Assembly (NCBI GenBank): GCA_030427205.1
Contig: JAUHXC010000019.1
Location: 124,001-188,000, forward strand
Reading direction: 5' to 3'
DNA length: 64,000 nucleotides
Source of the DNA: a bacterium
GTDB lineage: Bacteria > Myxococcota_A > Bradymonadia > UBA7976 > UBA1532
Of this stretch, positions 19,716-31,582 are shown piece by piece; positions within the stretch are counted from its first letter, which is position 1; each line of letters begins with the position of its first letter. The notes beneath the pieces are model-generated. The model searched no databases. It was not told where the DNA came from and saw only the letters and a list, made by a program, of their open reading frames with translations. The translations under genes and the position numbers were made by a program.

Positions 19716-21938
19716 CTACGGCGCGGCGGGCTCGAAGGCGCCCAGCGTCGGCGGGTCGGGCCGCTCGACGCCGCGCAGGTCGTGGGTGACCGCCGACGGC
19801 GTGCCCTGCCCCACCGCCGGCGAGTCGGCCGCCGGGCGCACGTCGCCGCCGTCCCGATCGACGAAGAGCGGGTCCTCCTGCACGATGCGCCGGGCCTGCA
19901 CCGCCGTGATCGGCTGATCGAAGCCCCAGATCAGGGCGTCGGTGACCTCCAGATCGTTGGCGCTGCCCGCCAGCCCGGTCGTCTCCTGCCAGCGCGGCCC
20001 CTCGAGCGCGTCGCCCACGATGATGCTGTCGAGCACCGGGCCGCGGTGGCCCTGCTTCGCCAGCACCCCGTAGAGCGCGATCTCGCGCACGATGTTGCCC
20101 TCGTCGCCGACCTCGCCACCGGGCGCCGGCACACCGCCGGGCGCCGGCTCGGGCAGCGCGCCGGGCTGGTCGTCGATGACGATCGTGGCGTGGCGTACCT
20201 CGATCGGCCCGGCGACCTCGATGCCCACCAGCGGGTCGGTCCACGCGAGGCCCGCGCCGCCGCCCGACCCGCCGTCGCCGCCCGGCTCGCCGTCTTCGCC
20301 CGCGGCGCCCGGGCCGCCCTGGCCGCCCTGCCCGAGCGCGCCGAGGCGCAGCCCGTGGATCGCGACGTTGCTCAGGCGCAGCAGCGCGTCGTCGTCGTGC
20401 AGCACCCCGCGCACCTGCCCCTGCCGACCGCCGAGGCCGCCGCCGAAACCCGGCCCGCGGATGTTCTCGCGCCCGCGGCTGCCCCGACCGCCCGCGCCCG
20501 ACCACAGCCCGGCGATCTCCACGTTCTCGATCACCGGCGACTGCATCGCCGGGCGGGCGAACTCGGTCGTGATGCCGACCGCCGGCCCGCCGTCTCCGCC
20601 GACGCTGATGATGCCGAAGCCCGCCGAGCCCGCCGCGCCGCCGGCCCCGCCGCGCAGCTCGCTGATGCGCACGTCGCGCACCCGCACGGTGCGCCCCAGG
20701 ATCAACCCGTAGACGCCGCCGCCCAGGCCGCCCGCCCCGGCCCGCTCCTGCTCGGCGTCACCACCGTCTCCACCGGGGCCGGCGGTCAGCCGGCTGATCT
20801 CGAGACCGTCGACGACCAGCTCGCCCTCGCCGAGGAAGGTCAGCCCGGAGACCGATCCCGCCCGCCCGCCGTCGCTCGCCGCGAACCGGAGGTCGTCGGC
20901 TTCGTGCCGCCCGGGGTTGCCGCCGGCGCGGGCCACGAAGTCGCGCATGACGACCCGCTCGACGACCCCGGAGGTGGTATCGGCGAGGTAGATGCCCGCG
21001 ATGCCCGCGCTGCTCTCGGTGCACAGATCACGGATGACCGAATCCCGTATCTCGAGCCGCCCGTCCCGACCGAAGACGCCGTCCCGCGCGTGTTCGAGGA
21101 CGACGTGCTCGGCGACGAGCGTATGGCCGCTCAGGCGGATGAGGAAGCTGCTGCAGCGGCTCTCCGGCCGCGGATGCACGGTGACCGGCAGGCCCGGCCG
21201 GCCGCGCAGGGTCAGGTCGTCAGTCAGCGTCCAGTTGCCTTCGAGCGTCACGACCGCGCCGGCCTCGATGATCAGCGGGCCGCCCATCTCGAAGCCGTTG
21301 GAGACGAAGACCCGCGCGCCCTCGGGCCAGCGTTCGTGGCCCAGCGGGTCGACCAGTTCGTTCGCCCGGCACTCGGCGTCGCAGAACCCGCCGGGCGCCG
21401 TGTCGCCCTCGTCGCACTCTTCGAAAGCCCGCTGCAGCAGGCCGTCGCCGCATTCGCCTTCGCGGGCGCACATCGCGGTGCAGCCGTGCCCCGCGCCGTT
21501 GTCGGGCCCCAGATCGCACGCTTCGCCGTCGTCGACCACGCCGTCCCCGCAGACGCCGACGGGCGCCATGTCGGGCGCCATGTCGAGGGCCATGTCGAGG
21601 GCCATGTCGGGCACGGGCCCCAGGTCCGGCGCCATGTCGAGCACCGGCCCCAGGTCCGGCGCCATGTCGGGCACCGGCCCCATGTCGGCCACGGGTCCCA
21701 GATCCGGCGTCATGTCGAAGCCGATCGCCATATCGAGCCCGATGGCCATGTCGTCCTCGGGCCGCATATCGGGCCCCACGTCGTCGGGACCGCGATCGGG
21801 CGCCGCGTCGGCCGCTGGCCCGTCGGCGGCGGCATCGCTCGGGCGGTCGCCATCCGGCGTCGAGTCGCCGCCATCCGGCGTACAGCCGACGAGCGCCGCG
21901 ATCGCTGCCAGCACGAATACGTTGCGCGCGTATCTCAT
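19716..21938 (-). CDS. lipoprotein with Cys-rich module and right-handed beta-helix domain
   Basis: This is a 740-residue lipoprotein (MRYARNVFVLAAIAALVGC, lipobox LVGC). A long Asp/Ala/Pro linker includes tandem M-A-P-D-L-G-P-V-x-D repeats (about 60-125). A myxococcus-type Cys-rich repeat follows (CGDGVVDDGEACD and CGDGLLQRAFEECDEGD). Residues about 190-720 look like a parallel beta-helix with repeated V-I/L-x-x-x-x-I rungs and Gly-rich turns. The end, D-L-R-G-V-E-R-P-D-P-P-T-L-G-A-F-E, is the usual tail of choice-of-anchor Q/polysaccharide-lyase-like helices. An SD GGAG lies 6 nt before the ATG. It converges with the giant repeat gene, 12 bp between stops. No catalytic residues could be assigned; carbohydrate binding at the cell surface is likely. 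Confidence 0.88.
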   Translation of the reverse strand: MRYARNVFVLAAIAALVGCTPDGGDSTPDGDRPSDAAADGPAADAAPDRGPDDVGPDMRPEDDMAIGLDMAIGFDMTPDLGPVADMGPVPDMAPDLGPVLDMAPDLGPVPDMALDMALDMAPDMAPVGVCGDGVVDDGEACDLGPDNGAGHGCTAMCAREGECGDGLLQRAFEECDEGDTAPGGFCDAECRANELVDPLGHERWPEGARVFVSNGFEMGGPLIIEAGAVVTLEGNWTLTDDLTLRGRPGLPVTVHPRPESRCSSFLIRLSGHTLVAEHVVLEHARDGVFGRDGRLEIRDSVIRDLCTESSAGIAGIYLADTTSGVVERVVMRDFVARAGGNPGRHEADDLRFAASDGGRAGSVSGLTFLGEGELVVDGLEISRLTAGPGGDGGDAEQERAGAGGLGGGVYGLILGRTVRVRDVRISELRGGAGGAAGSAGFGIISVGGDGGPAVGITTEFARPAMQSPVIENVEIAGLWSGAGGRGSRGRENIRGPGFGGGLGGRQGQVRGVLHDDDALLRLSNVAIHGLRLGALGQGGQGGPGAAGEDGEPGGDGGSGGGAGLAWTDPLVGIEVAGPIEVRHATIVIDDQPGALPEPAPGGVPAPGGEVGDEGNIVREIALYGVLAKQGHRGPVLDSIIVGDALEGPRWQETTGLAGSANDLEVTDALIWGFDQPITAVQARRIVQEDPLFVDRDGGDVRPAADSPAVGQGTPSAVTHDLRGVERPDPPTLGAFEPAAP
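21550..21740. repeat. short tandem repeats in the lipoprotein linker
   Basis: Imperfect units around CAGGTCCGGCGCCATGTCG and GGCCATGTCGAGG recur here. They encode the M-A-P-D-L-G-P and D-M-A-L linker repeats. Length variation between strains would be expected. Confidence 0.7.
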
Positions 21939-22023
21939 GGTCTGCTCCGTCGGTCGGACCCGGCCCCTGATCGGACGCCCATCATTCGGTGCGTCGCCGT
22001 CGACCGCAAGGGCGCCGCCCGCA

Positions 22024-23061
22024 TCAGGCCAACGACCGCCGATACTGCCCCGGGCTCAGCCCCGTCCACCGGCGGCAGGCCCGACGAAAAGCGCTCTCGG
22101 TCGAGTAGCCCAGCGCCAGCGCGATCTCGAGCACGCTGAGGTCGGGATCGGCCAGCAGCTGCCGGGCCGTCGCCGCGCGGGCCTCGTCGATGAGCGCGCG
22201 CACCGACGTGCCCAGCTCGTCCGCGCGCCGCTGAAGCGTGCGCAGGCCCAGACCCATGCGCCGGGCGAGGGCCGATGCACCGTACTCGCCGCGGGCCACG
22301 TTGCGCGCCGCCGCATCGCGCATGCGGCGCAGCTCGGCGGGCGCCGCCTGCCGCTCGAGCTGCTGCCGCACCAGCTCCAGGTGGGCCCGCAAGACCCGCA
22401 GCCGCGCGCCCGCGTCGGGGTCGACCGGATCAGCCAGCCGCGGCCCGTGAAAGAGCAGCGCGTTGGCCGGCATCTCGAAGCGCACGGGCACCGCGAACGC
22501 GCCGACATAACGCGCGACGGGCGCGGTGGGGCGGTGGTCGAGCCAGACCTCGCGCAGCGCGCCCGGGCGACCGAAGCCCTCGCCGATCACCCGGGCCCCC
22601 ATCATCAGGCCCATCTCGGCGCCCAGGCCACCGAACAGGCGATCGTTGGGGTGTTCGAGGCGCAGCATCGGACCCGGCGGCGCCTCGCTGAACGCCAGGA
22701 CCGCGCTGCTCGACAGCACCGCGCCGAACTGCGTGAACAGCTCGATGCCGGCGCGCACATCGGGCACGAGGCGCACGGCGGGCGCGAGCGGCCCCAGGAA
22801 GTGCAGCGGCGCCGCCTCGGCCACCTGCAGCGCCACCGCCTCGTCGGGCAGGTGCCGCTGCAAGAGGTCGAGGATGCGCCCGATGGCGTCTTCGGGCACC
22901 CGATCGGGCGCGGCGATCAGCGTACGCGGCGCGAGCCCGGCGGCCTCGGCGACCCGGTCGAGCGACAGCCCGCGCTGCACCGCGTAGGCCGCCGCGGCGG
23001 TCATCATGCTCGCCAGCATCGACGGGTCGCTGGCGTCGAGGGCTCGGTCTTTGTCGTGCAT
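22024..23061 (-). CDS. AraC-family transcriptional regulator with N-terminal arabinose-binding-like domain
   Basis: This is a 345-residue regulator. Residues about 25-205 match the N-terminal ligand-sensing domain of OruR/ArgR-type AraC proteins. The C-terminal 100 residues hold two HTH motifs: ALARRMGLGLRTLQRRADEL, and LSVLEIALALGYSTESAF followed by RACRRWTGLSPGQYR, the family signature. It is divergently oriented from the cupin gene, with 80 bp between start codons, so that gene is its most probable target. The inducer is unknown. Confidence 0.93.
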   Translation of the reverse strand: MHDKDRALDASDPSMLASMMTAAAAYAVQRGLSLDRVAEAAGLAPRTLIAAPDRVPEDAIGRILDLLQRHLPDEAVALQVAEAAPLHFLGPLAPAVRLVPDVRAGIELFTQFGAVLSSSAVLAFSEAPPGPMLRLEHPNDRLFGGLGAEMGLMMGARVIGEGFGRPGALREVWLDHRPTAPVARYVGAFAVPVRFEMPANALLFHGPRLADPVDPDAGARLRVLRAHLELVRQQLERQAAPAELRRMRDAAARNVARGEYGASALARRMGLGLRTLQRRADELGTSVRALIDEARAATARQLLADPDLSVLEIALALGYSTESAFRRACRRWTGLSPGQYRRSLA

Positions 23062-23141
23062 CGCGCGGCTCGCCGCCGGGGCAGTGGCTAGGGTCGGAGC
23101 GTCGAGTCTACACGGCTCGCAGACAACCGAAAGGAGCCCGC

Positions 23142-23669
23142 ATGACCCCCACCGTCGAAGACCTGCTCGTCCTGCCCGGCGAGGGCAAGAACATCAACGG
23201 CCACATCTACATCGCCATCGGCACCGAGCACACCGGCGGCGTCTTCTCGGCGATGAAGGTGACCCTCGCGCCCTATCAGCTGCTCGCGCCGCATACCCAC
23301 GCCACCGAAGACCAGGCGGTCTACGTGATCTCGGGCGAGCTGGAGTTCGAGGTCGGCGGCGCGAAGGGGCTGCGCTTCACCGCGCCCGCCGGCAGCTTCG
23401 TGCGCAAGCCGGCCGGCGTCGAGCACAGCTTCTGGAACGCCACCGATACGCCCAGCGAGTACATCGAGCTCAACGCTGGCGAGCGCTTCCAGCAGTTCGT
23501 CGAGGCGACCGCCGACGGCCCGCTGCGCGCGGCGATCGGCGCCGACGAAAAGTACGGCGTCAGCATCAACTACAAGCGGGTGCCGGGCATGCTCATCGAG
23601 CACGGCCTCACCAGCCTGGGCGCGATGAACCTGCCCTGGGAGGGCGCCGCGCCGCCCAAGTTCGGCTGA
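23142..23669 (+). CDS. cupin-fold protein
   Basis: This is a 175-residue single-domain cupin with an ideal SD (AAAGGAG, 6 nt before the ATG). Motif 1 is H-T-H-A-T-E-D-Q-A-V-Y-V-I-S-G-E. Motif 2 is P-A-G-V-E-H-S-F-W-N. The two His, the Glu and the last His would bind a metal ion. Fold members include dioxygenases, isomerases and small-ligand sensors, so the reaction cannot be named. The divergent AraC gene probably controls it. After it comes a long region without recognisable genes. Confidence 0.9.
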   Translation: MTPTVEDLLVLPGEGKNINGHIYIAIGTEHTGGVFSAMKVTLAPYQLLAPHTHATEDQAVYVISGELEFEVGGAKGLRFTAPAGSFVRKPAGVEHSFWNATDTPSEYIELNAGERFQQFVEATADGPLRAAIGADEKYGVSINYKRVPGMLIEHGLTSLGAMNLPWEGAAPPKFG

Positions 23670-24590
23670 GACCCGCCCCAGACCGAAAGCGATGGCCTCG
23701 ACGCCGACCCCACCGACCGCCGATCCGTCGCTTTGGTCCCCGATCCCGCCGCGGCGGCCCCAAAATCGCTGGCAATGGTCCGGGGTCCGGCCGGGGCCGA
23801 ACCAGAATCGAGAGCAATGGCGCCGGGGCCGATACTCACCGACCGCGATGCCGCCGCTCTGCGATGGGATCGGTCCGCGTCGCGCGGCGCGCCGATAACT
23901 TCGGTCTGCGGCGCGGCAGCCGCGGCGCCCGACGCCATGGCTCTGGCCTGCGGGCCGGCCCGGGTCGGCCCGAAACCCGTTTCGACGGTCCATGGCCCGC
24001 TCCGGGCGGCACGACAGGCCGGAGTTCAGCCCACGACGGCGGTCGGGACCGGCCGCAAACCCATTGCAACGGCCCGCCGGTCCGCCGTCGACCGCTTCGC
24101 GATCGAGCGCAATGGCTCGCCGGTCGGTACGCGGCCGCCCCGAGACCATTGCCACCGATTCTGGAGCCGCCGCAGCCGGATCCCGGGGCGTTGCTCCGGT
24201 TGCGGGAGCCGCCGCGGTCGGCGCCCGGGCCGATGCTATCGAATCCAGGCCCGCCGCGGCCGCGCCGGGCGCCGTCGCCGTGGAGCCCGGTGCCGCTGTG
24301 GTCGAGCCCCGCGCCATCGCCACCGAATCCGGGCCCGCCGCGGCCACCTGCGGGCCATTGCCACCGAATCCGAGCCCGCCGCAGCCGCCAGACCGACCAT
24401 TGCCATCAAGTCCGCGGCCGCCGTAGCCGACCCGGGCGTCGAAGGCGTCGCTCCCCCGGCCGCCCGGTACGGATTCAGCGCCATCGCCGCGCCTTCGCGC
24501 GCCGCGCGGTCGGGCCGGCGTGCCATACCCGCCTTCCCCCGCCCCGCCGGCCCCGCTATCCTGGGCCATCCCTGCCTCTCGGAGCCCGCC
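23670..24590. repeat. gene-free region with degenerate 40-45 bp interspersed repeats
   Basis: About 920 bp without a credible gene. It carries many imperfect copies, in both orientations, of a short element around GCCATTGCCACCGAATCCG followed by a GCCCGCCGCGGCC-like segment. Clear copies lie near 24150, 24310, 24353 and 24397 (spacing 42-45 bp in the last three), and inverted ones near 23755 and 23805. Translated, the copies give A-I-A-T-E-S-G-P-A-A-A-like strings that change frame along the stretch. That argues against a maintained coding sequence and suggests repeat expansion or a decayed repeat gene. The right end holds the probable promoter of the small lipoprotein (TATCCT at about 24557). 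Confidence 0.6.
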
Positions 24591-24929
24591 ATGACCGTGC
24601 GCCGCCGCCGCCTGACCACGACGCCGCTGCTCGTCGCCTCCGCCGGGGCCGCCATGATGCTCGCGAGCTGCGAGGCGACGAGCAGCGGCAACCTCGTCGC
24701 GCCCGCCGAGGCCGAGCTGTGCGTCGACGTGCTGCCCGAGGCGGCCATGGCCAACGTGCGGTTCAACGACGTGCCCGTCGAAGCGGAAGACGGCTGCGCG
24801 CGGGTCTACGAGGGCACCGTCGAGGTGCGGGCCGAGGCCGACGGCTATCGGCCGTACATCGAGACCCACGAGGTCTTCGGCGATACCCGCCTCGAGGTCA
24901 CCCTCGAGCCCGAGGCCGGCGAGCAGTAG
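24591..24929 (+). CDS. small lipoprotein with PEGA-like domain
   Basis: This is a 112-residue protein with an Arg-rich n-region, hydrophobic core and lipobox LASC (M-M-L-A-S-C-E). The mature part has a compact beta-rich region (A-N-V-R-F-N-D-V-P-V-E, then V-E-V-R-A-E-A-D-G-Y) resembling a PEGA domain. The ATG at 24591 follows a GGAG. Longer in-frame extensions run into the repeat region and are not credible. It ends 58 bp before a large kinase gene on the same strand. Confidence 0.8.
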   Translation: MTVRRRRLTTTPLLVASAGAAMMLASCEATSSGNLVAPAEAELCVDVLPEAAMANVRFNDVPVEAEDGCARVYEGTVEVRAEADGYRPYIETHEVFGDTRLEVTLEPEAGEQ

Positions 24930-24973
24930 GCCCGCCGCGGTCGACGCCTCTGGGACGCCGCCCGAACAGCGGC

Positions 24974-24979
24974 TATCAT
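24974..24979 (+). promoter_or_regulatory. candidate -10 of a leaderless promoter for the kinase/STAND gene
   Basis: TATCAT ends 8 nt before the ATG at 24988, and no Shine-Dalgarno sequence is present. This is the spacing expected for a transcript starting at the initiation codon. Confidence 0.4.
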
Positions 24980-24987
24980 CGCCGGGC

Positions 24988-28290
<3,303 letters not shown>

Positions 28291-28294
28291 TGGC

Positions 28295-29479
28295 TCAGAA
28301 CCGCGCGCTGTGCAGCAGGCGGATCCGCCGCGGCGGGCGCTGGCTTTGGTCGGGCGCGACGGACATCTCGGCGCGATAGAACTGCACGGCGCCGGCGGGG
28401 CGCGGGTGATGCCGCCGCCAGAAGGCTTCGAGCGCCGCGGGATCGACCGGGCCGCCGATGCCGATCAGCCGCCAGACCTCGGCCCAGAGCTGCGGTGACG
28501 GCTCGGCGTAGCGCTGCAGCGGCACGTCGCGGCCGTCGACGACCACCAGCAGGGTCGGCATCGTCGCCCGGGCGGGCTCGGCGAAGGTGGGATAGCACGC
28601 CAGCGGCCAGCCGCGGGTCTCGCCGCGGGCCCCGGCGATCCAGACGGCGAGCACGAGCGCGGCGGTCAGCGCGGTCCGCGGCCACGGCGGCGAGTCCGGG
28701 GCTGCGCGCGGGGCCGGCGCCGGGCCGAGCCAGCGATGCCAGGGCAGGAGCACGGCGAGGCAGGGCCACAGCGAGCCGAAGCGGACGTCGAGCAGCGCGG
28801 CGGTCAGCCCGTGGAAGATCAGCGCGGCGACCGCGAAGAGTACGCGCCCGCGGCCGGTGACGATCAGGAGCGGCGCGCTCAATTCGAACGCGACGCTGGC
28901 GATGGCGCCGACCGTCAGCAGCGCCGGGGTCTGCTCGACGGCGAAGAGCGGCGTGAAGGTCCACGACTGGGCGAGCTTCCAGCGCAGGTGGCTGCGCAGG
29001 ACGTCGCCCGAGAGCCAGTCGGCGCCCGAGAGCGCCAGCTTCCAGGCGCCGGGCCAGGCGTAGATCGCGGCCAGCAGCAGCCAGGCGGCCCACAGCGGCG
29101 CGCCGTAGATCGCCGACGGCGCCGGTCGGGCGCGCCAGCGGCCCCAGGCGAGCGCGTCGGCGCAGGGGCTGAGCGCCAGCAGCGCGGCGAACCAGACGAG
29201 GTGGTGGTTGTGCAGCCCGACGCCGGCGGCGTGCGGCAGGCCGAGCAGCCAGACGCCGCAGATCGCGGCGAGCGCGAAGCCGGCGCGGGCGCGCACGCCG
29301 AGCAGGCCCAGCGCGGCGCCGAGGCATACGCCGGCGCGGCCGAGCTGGCCCAGCCAGGGCAGGTCGGCGTGCCCCGGGGCGGCGTGCACTTCGGGGGAGA
29401 CGAGCAGCAGCGCGGCGACGACGACGCGGAAGACGGCGAGGTCGACGGCGTATCCGGCGAAGGCGCGGCGCGGGTTCAA
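28295..29479 (-). CDS. HTTM-like polytopic membrane protein
   Basis: This is a 394-residue integral membrane protein with about eight to nine hydrophobic helices and a soluble C-terminal tail of about 110 residues. The F-R-V-V-V-A-A-L-L-L start, H-N-H-H-L-V-W-F and F-H-G-L-T-A-A-L-L-D-V-R-F pieces match the HTTM group, related to vitamin-K-dependent gamma-carboxylase membrane domains. No catalytic assignment is possible. The start codon is TTG, overlapping the stop of the upstream ferritin-like gene (TTGA), so the pair is probably translated together. Confidence 0.8.
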   Translation of the reverse strand: MNPRRAFAGYAVDLAVFRVVVAALLLVSPEVHAAPGHADLPWLGQLGRAGVCLGAALGLLGVRARAGFALAAICGVWLLGLPHAAGVGLHNHHLVWFAALLALSPCADALAWGRWRARPAPSAIYGAPLWAAWLLLAAIYAWPGAWKLALSGADWLSGDVLRSHLRWKLAQSWTFTPLFAVEQTPALLTVGAIASVAFELSAPLLIVTGRGRVLFAVAALIFHGLTAALLDVRFGSLWPCLAVLLPWHRWLGPAPAPRAAPDSPPWPRTALTAALVLAVWIAGARGETRGWPLACYPTFAEPARATMPTLLVVVDGRDVPLQRYAEPSPQLWAEVWRLIGIGGPVDPAALEAFWRRHHPRPAGAVQFYRAEMSVAPDQSQRPPRRIRLLHSARF

Positions 29480-30348
29480 GCCTGTGGATCGGGCACGACG
29501 AACGCGCCGGCCACGCCGGGGGCGTCGGCCGCCGCGGCGCGCGTGCCGGGCGAGCCCGCCGCGGCAAGCGGGATGCTGCGGGCGATCAGCGGAGCGATGA
29601 CCTGCTTCTCCAGCGCGCGCCGGGCGAGGGTCAGGTAGTCATCGGTCTGCAGCCAGCCGAGCGCGTCGCCGCCATCGGCCACCGGCCGGGTCTCGAGCCG
29701 GGCCCAGCTCGCCCGCACGCTGGCGATGAAGCGGTCGGCGGTGCGCCCGAGCCCGGCCCGGTCGGCGTCGGTGAGGTGCGGGTCGGCCCAGTCGAGGAAG
29801 GCCCAGCCGAAGGTGCCGTGATCGGCCTCGTCGAGCACGATGCGCCGCAGCACCTGCTGTATCAGCGGGGTCGTGGCCGACTTCCAGGTGCCGTGCAGCA
29901 GCGGGATCGACAGCGCTTCGCCGACGCAGAAGTACGCCACGACCAGATGCGCCGCGCGCACGAGCGGCGCCTCGCCAGCGCCGGGGTCTTCGATCATCTT
30001 CTGCGGATCGTAGGCGAACTCGACGCCGCCGCCGAGCTCGGCGGCGATGCGGGCGCACATCTCGACGTGGGCGATCTCGTCGAGCGGGAAGCGCGAGGCG
30101 AGCGCGATGAGGTCGACGGGGGCCCGGGCTTCGAAGAGCGCCTGCAGCGTCGCCGCGCAGGCCGCGCCGGTGCGGAACTCCTGAAACGCCGCGCCGGTCC
30201 ACGCCTTGCGCGCCGCGACGAGCTGGCCGGGCGTATAGTCGCTGGGGTCGAGGCTGCCCCAGGGCATCGCCTCGATCTCCGGCCGCATGGCGTGATAGCG
30301 GCGGGCGGTGGCCCCGCCCAGCATCTCCAACTCGAACAGCTCGAGCAC
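29476..30348 (-). CDS. ferritin-like diiron protein
   Basis: This is a 290-residue helical protein. It has a complete carboxylate-bridged diiron set: Glu57, Glu91-x-x-His94 (DEIAHVEMC), Glu144 (GEALS) and Glu174-x-x-His177 (DEADHG). Such proteins are oxidases, oxygenases or iron-handling proteins; the substrate is unknown. The start is GTG with GGAGG 5 nt upstream. A TATACT at 30372-30377 (minus strand) is a probable -10. The gene is coupled to the HTTM-like membrane protein gene, which suggests a joint membrane-linked oxidation or modification step. Confidence 0.85.
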   Translation of the reverse strand: MLELFELEMLGGATARRYHAMRPEIEAMPWGSLDPSDYTPGQLVAARKAWTGAAFQEFRTGAACAATLQALFEARAPVDLIALASRFPLDEIAHVEMCARIAAELGGGVEFAYDPQKMIEDPGAGEAPLVRAAHLVVAYFCVGEALSIPLLHGTWKSATTPLIQQVLRRIVLDEADHGTFGWAFLDWADPHLTDADRAGLGRTADRFIASVRASWARLETRPVADGGDALGWLQTDDYLTLARRALEKQVIAPLIARSIPLAAAGSPGTRAAAADAPGVAGAFVVPDPQA

Positions 30349-30371
30349 GGTCGCCTCCGTGGTTTCGGGTG

Positions 30372-30377
30372 AGTATA
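30372..30377 (-). promoter_or_regulatory. candidate -10 element for the ferritin-like/HTTM gene pair
   Basis: The minus strand reads TATACT, 23 nt before the GTG start. The first nuclease gene starts divergently about 75 bp away, so the two promoters lie back to back. Confidence 0.4.
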
Positions 30378-30412
30378 GGGGGTCGAGCGGACACTTCGGG
30401 CAGGTGCTCCCC

Positions 30413-30418
30413 TATTCT
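30413..30418 (+). promoter_or_regulatory. candidate leaderless promoter of the first Rpn nuclease copy
   Basis: TATTCT ends 5 nt before the ATG at 30424. The preceding GCGGACACTTCGGGCA block and the -10 are conserved before all three gene copies. The equivalent -10s lie at about 31572 and 32767. No Shine-Dalgarno sequence is present. Confidence 0.45.
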
Positions 30419-30423
30419 CTTGG

Positions 30424-31434
30424 ATGAGCGGGTCACACGGGCACGATGCACACTTCAAGCGGGTCTTCGGTCGGCCGGAGATGGCCGCCGACCTGGTTCG
30501 CCGCTCGCTGCCGGCGGATGCGCTGGCGGCGCTGGACCTGGATCGAACGCAGGTCGTGACCGCCGAGTACATCGACCGCGTACTGCGCAACCGGCGGGCG
30601 GACATCGTCCTGCAGATCCCTTTTCGCAGCGCGGCGCGCGCGGCGTTCGTCTTCTTGATCATGGAGCATCAGTCCCGGCCCGATCCGCTCATGCCGTATC
30701 GGCTGCTCGTCTACACCGTCGAGACCTGGACCCGCTACGTCGAACGCCATCGCGCGCAGCACGGCCGCCTGCCCGACCGCCTGCCGCCGGTGATCCCGCT
30801 GGTCGTACATCAAGGCCGCCGGCCGTGGTCGACGCATCGCACGCTGGCCGAGGTCATCGATCTGCCGGCCGACTTGCGCGCGACGCTGGGCCGCTTCCTG
30901 CCGCAGCTGGAGCTGCTCATCGACGATCTGGCGGTGCCCGATGACGCGCGCACCGGGGCGACGCGGCTCGCGCTGACCGACGCTGCGCTGCTGACGATGC
31001 GCCGCGTGCGGCAGGTGACGGGGGATGACTTCATCGACCGCTGGGCCGCGCTGCTCAGGGCCTCGGCCGGCGAGCCGGGCCGGCTGGCCGTCGTCGAAAC
31101 CATGGCCGAGTATCTGTACACTCAGGACGATCGCCTGCCACGGGATGCGTTCATCCGGGCGATCGCGGCCACAGACGATCCCGAAATGGAGCGCGCGATG
31201 GCGACCCTCGCACAGCAGTTCAAGGAAGAAGGCCGCGTGCAAGGCCGGGAAGAAGGCCGCCAGGAGGGCGAGGCCGAGTTCATCAAGCGGCTGATCCACA
31301 AGAAGTTCTCGACGCTGCCGCCCGCCCTGGCCCGACGGATCGACCAGGCCCCACCGGCCCAGCACGCCGGCTGGTTCGAGCGCGTCTGGGCCGCAGAGAC
31401 GATCGCCGAGTTGCTGGACGATCAGACCGACTGA
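30424..31434 (+). CDS. Rpn/YhgA-family putative PD-(D/E)XK nuclease, tandem copy 1
   Basis: This is a 336-residue protein of the Rpn (recombination-promoting nuclease, YhgA-like) family. The nuclease core shows R-A-D-I-V (Asp60) and F-L-I-M-E-H-Q-S (Glu81, Gln83), then M-P-Y-R-L-L-V-Y, as in the PD-(D/E)XK fold. The C-terminal part has a charged stretch of E-E-G-R / Q-G-R repeats (about 265-280), with the fewest units of the three copies, before a conserved tail. Rpn proteins in E. coli are Ca-stimulated DNA nucleases, and some act in phage defence or recombination. It is the first of three near-identical tandem genes. Confidence 0.9.
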   Translation: MSGSHGHDAHFKRVFGRPEMAADLVRRSLPADALAALDLDRTQVVTAEYIDRVLRNRRADIVLQIPFRSAARAAFVFLIMEHQSRPDPLMPYRLLVYTVETWTRYVERHRAQHGRLPDRLPPVIPLVVHQGRRPWSTHRTLAEVIDLPADLRATLGRFLPQLELLIDDLAVPDDARTGATRLALTDAALLTMRRVRQVTGDDFIDRWAALLRASAGEPGRLAVVETMAEYLYTQDDRLPRDAFIRAIAATDDPEMERAMATLAQQFKEEGRVQGREEGRQEGEAEFIKRLIHKKFSTLPPALARRIDQAPPAQHAGWFERVWAAETIAELLDDQTD

Positions 31435-31582
31435 CGCCGGCGAGCCCCCTACGAGCCACCGATGGCCGATCACCTGACGTCGGCGGCGCATCTCAGGCTC
31501 GTGCGCCGATCGCCGCCTCGGGTCGCCGGGTGAGAACAGGGTCGGGCGGACACTTCGGGCAGGTCGTCCCCTATTCTCTTCG
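31435..31582. repeat. 148-bp spacer between nuclease copies 1 and 2
   Basis: This spacer is nearly identical to the one at 32630-32777. It contains a 27-bp stretch (31459-31485 region, GAGCCACCGATGGCCGATCA onward) resembling the start of the oxidoreductase gene after copy 3. It then contains the conserved promoter block of the nuclease genes. It shows no separate gene. Confidence 0.8.

Noticed and set aside
23733..24929. A 398-codon plus-strand frame through the repeat block into the small lipoprotein
   Set aside because: The part before 24591 is low-complexity with frame-shifting repeats. The lipoprotein has its own SD, signal peptide and lipobox at 24591.
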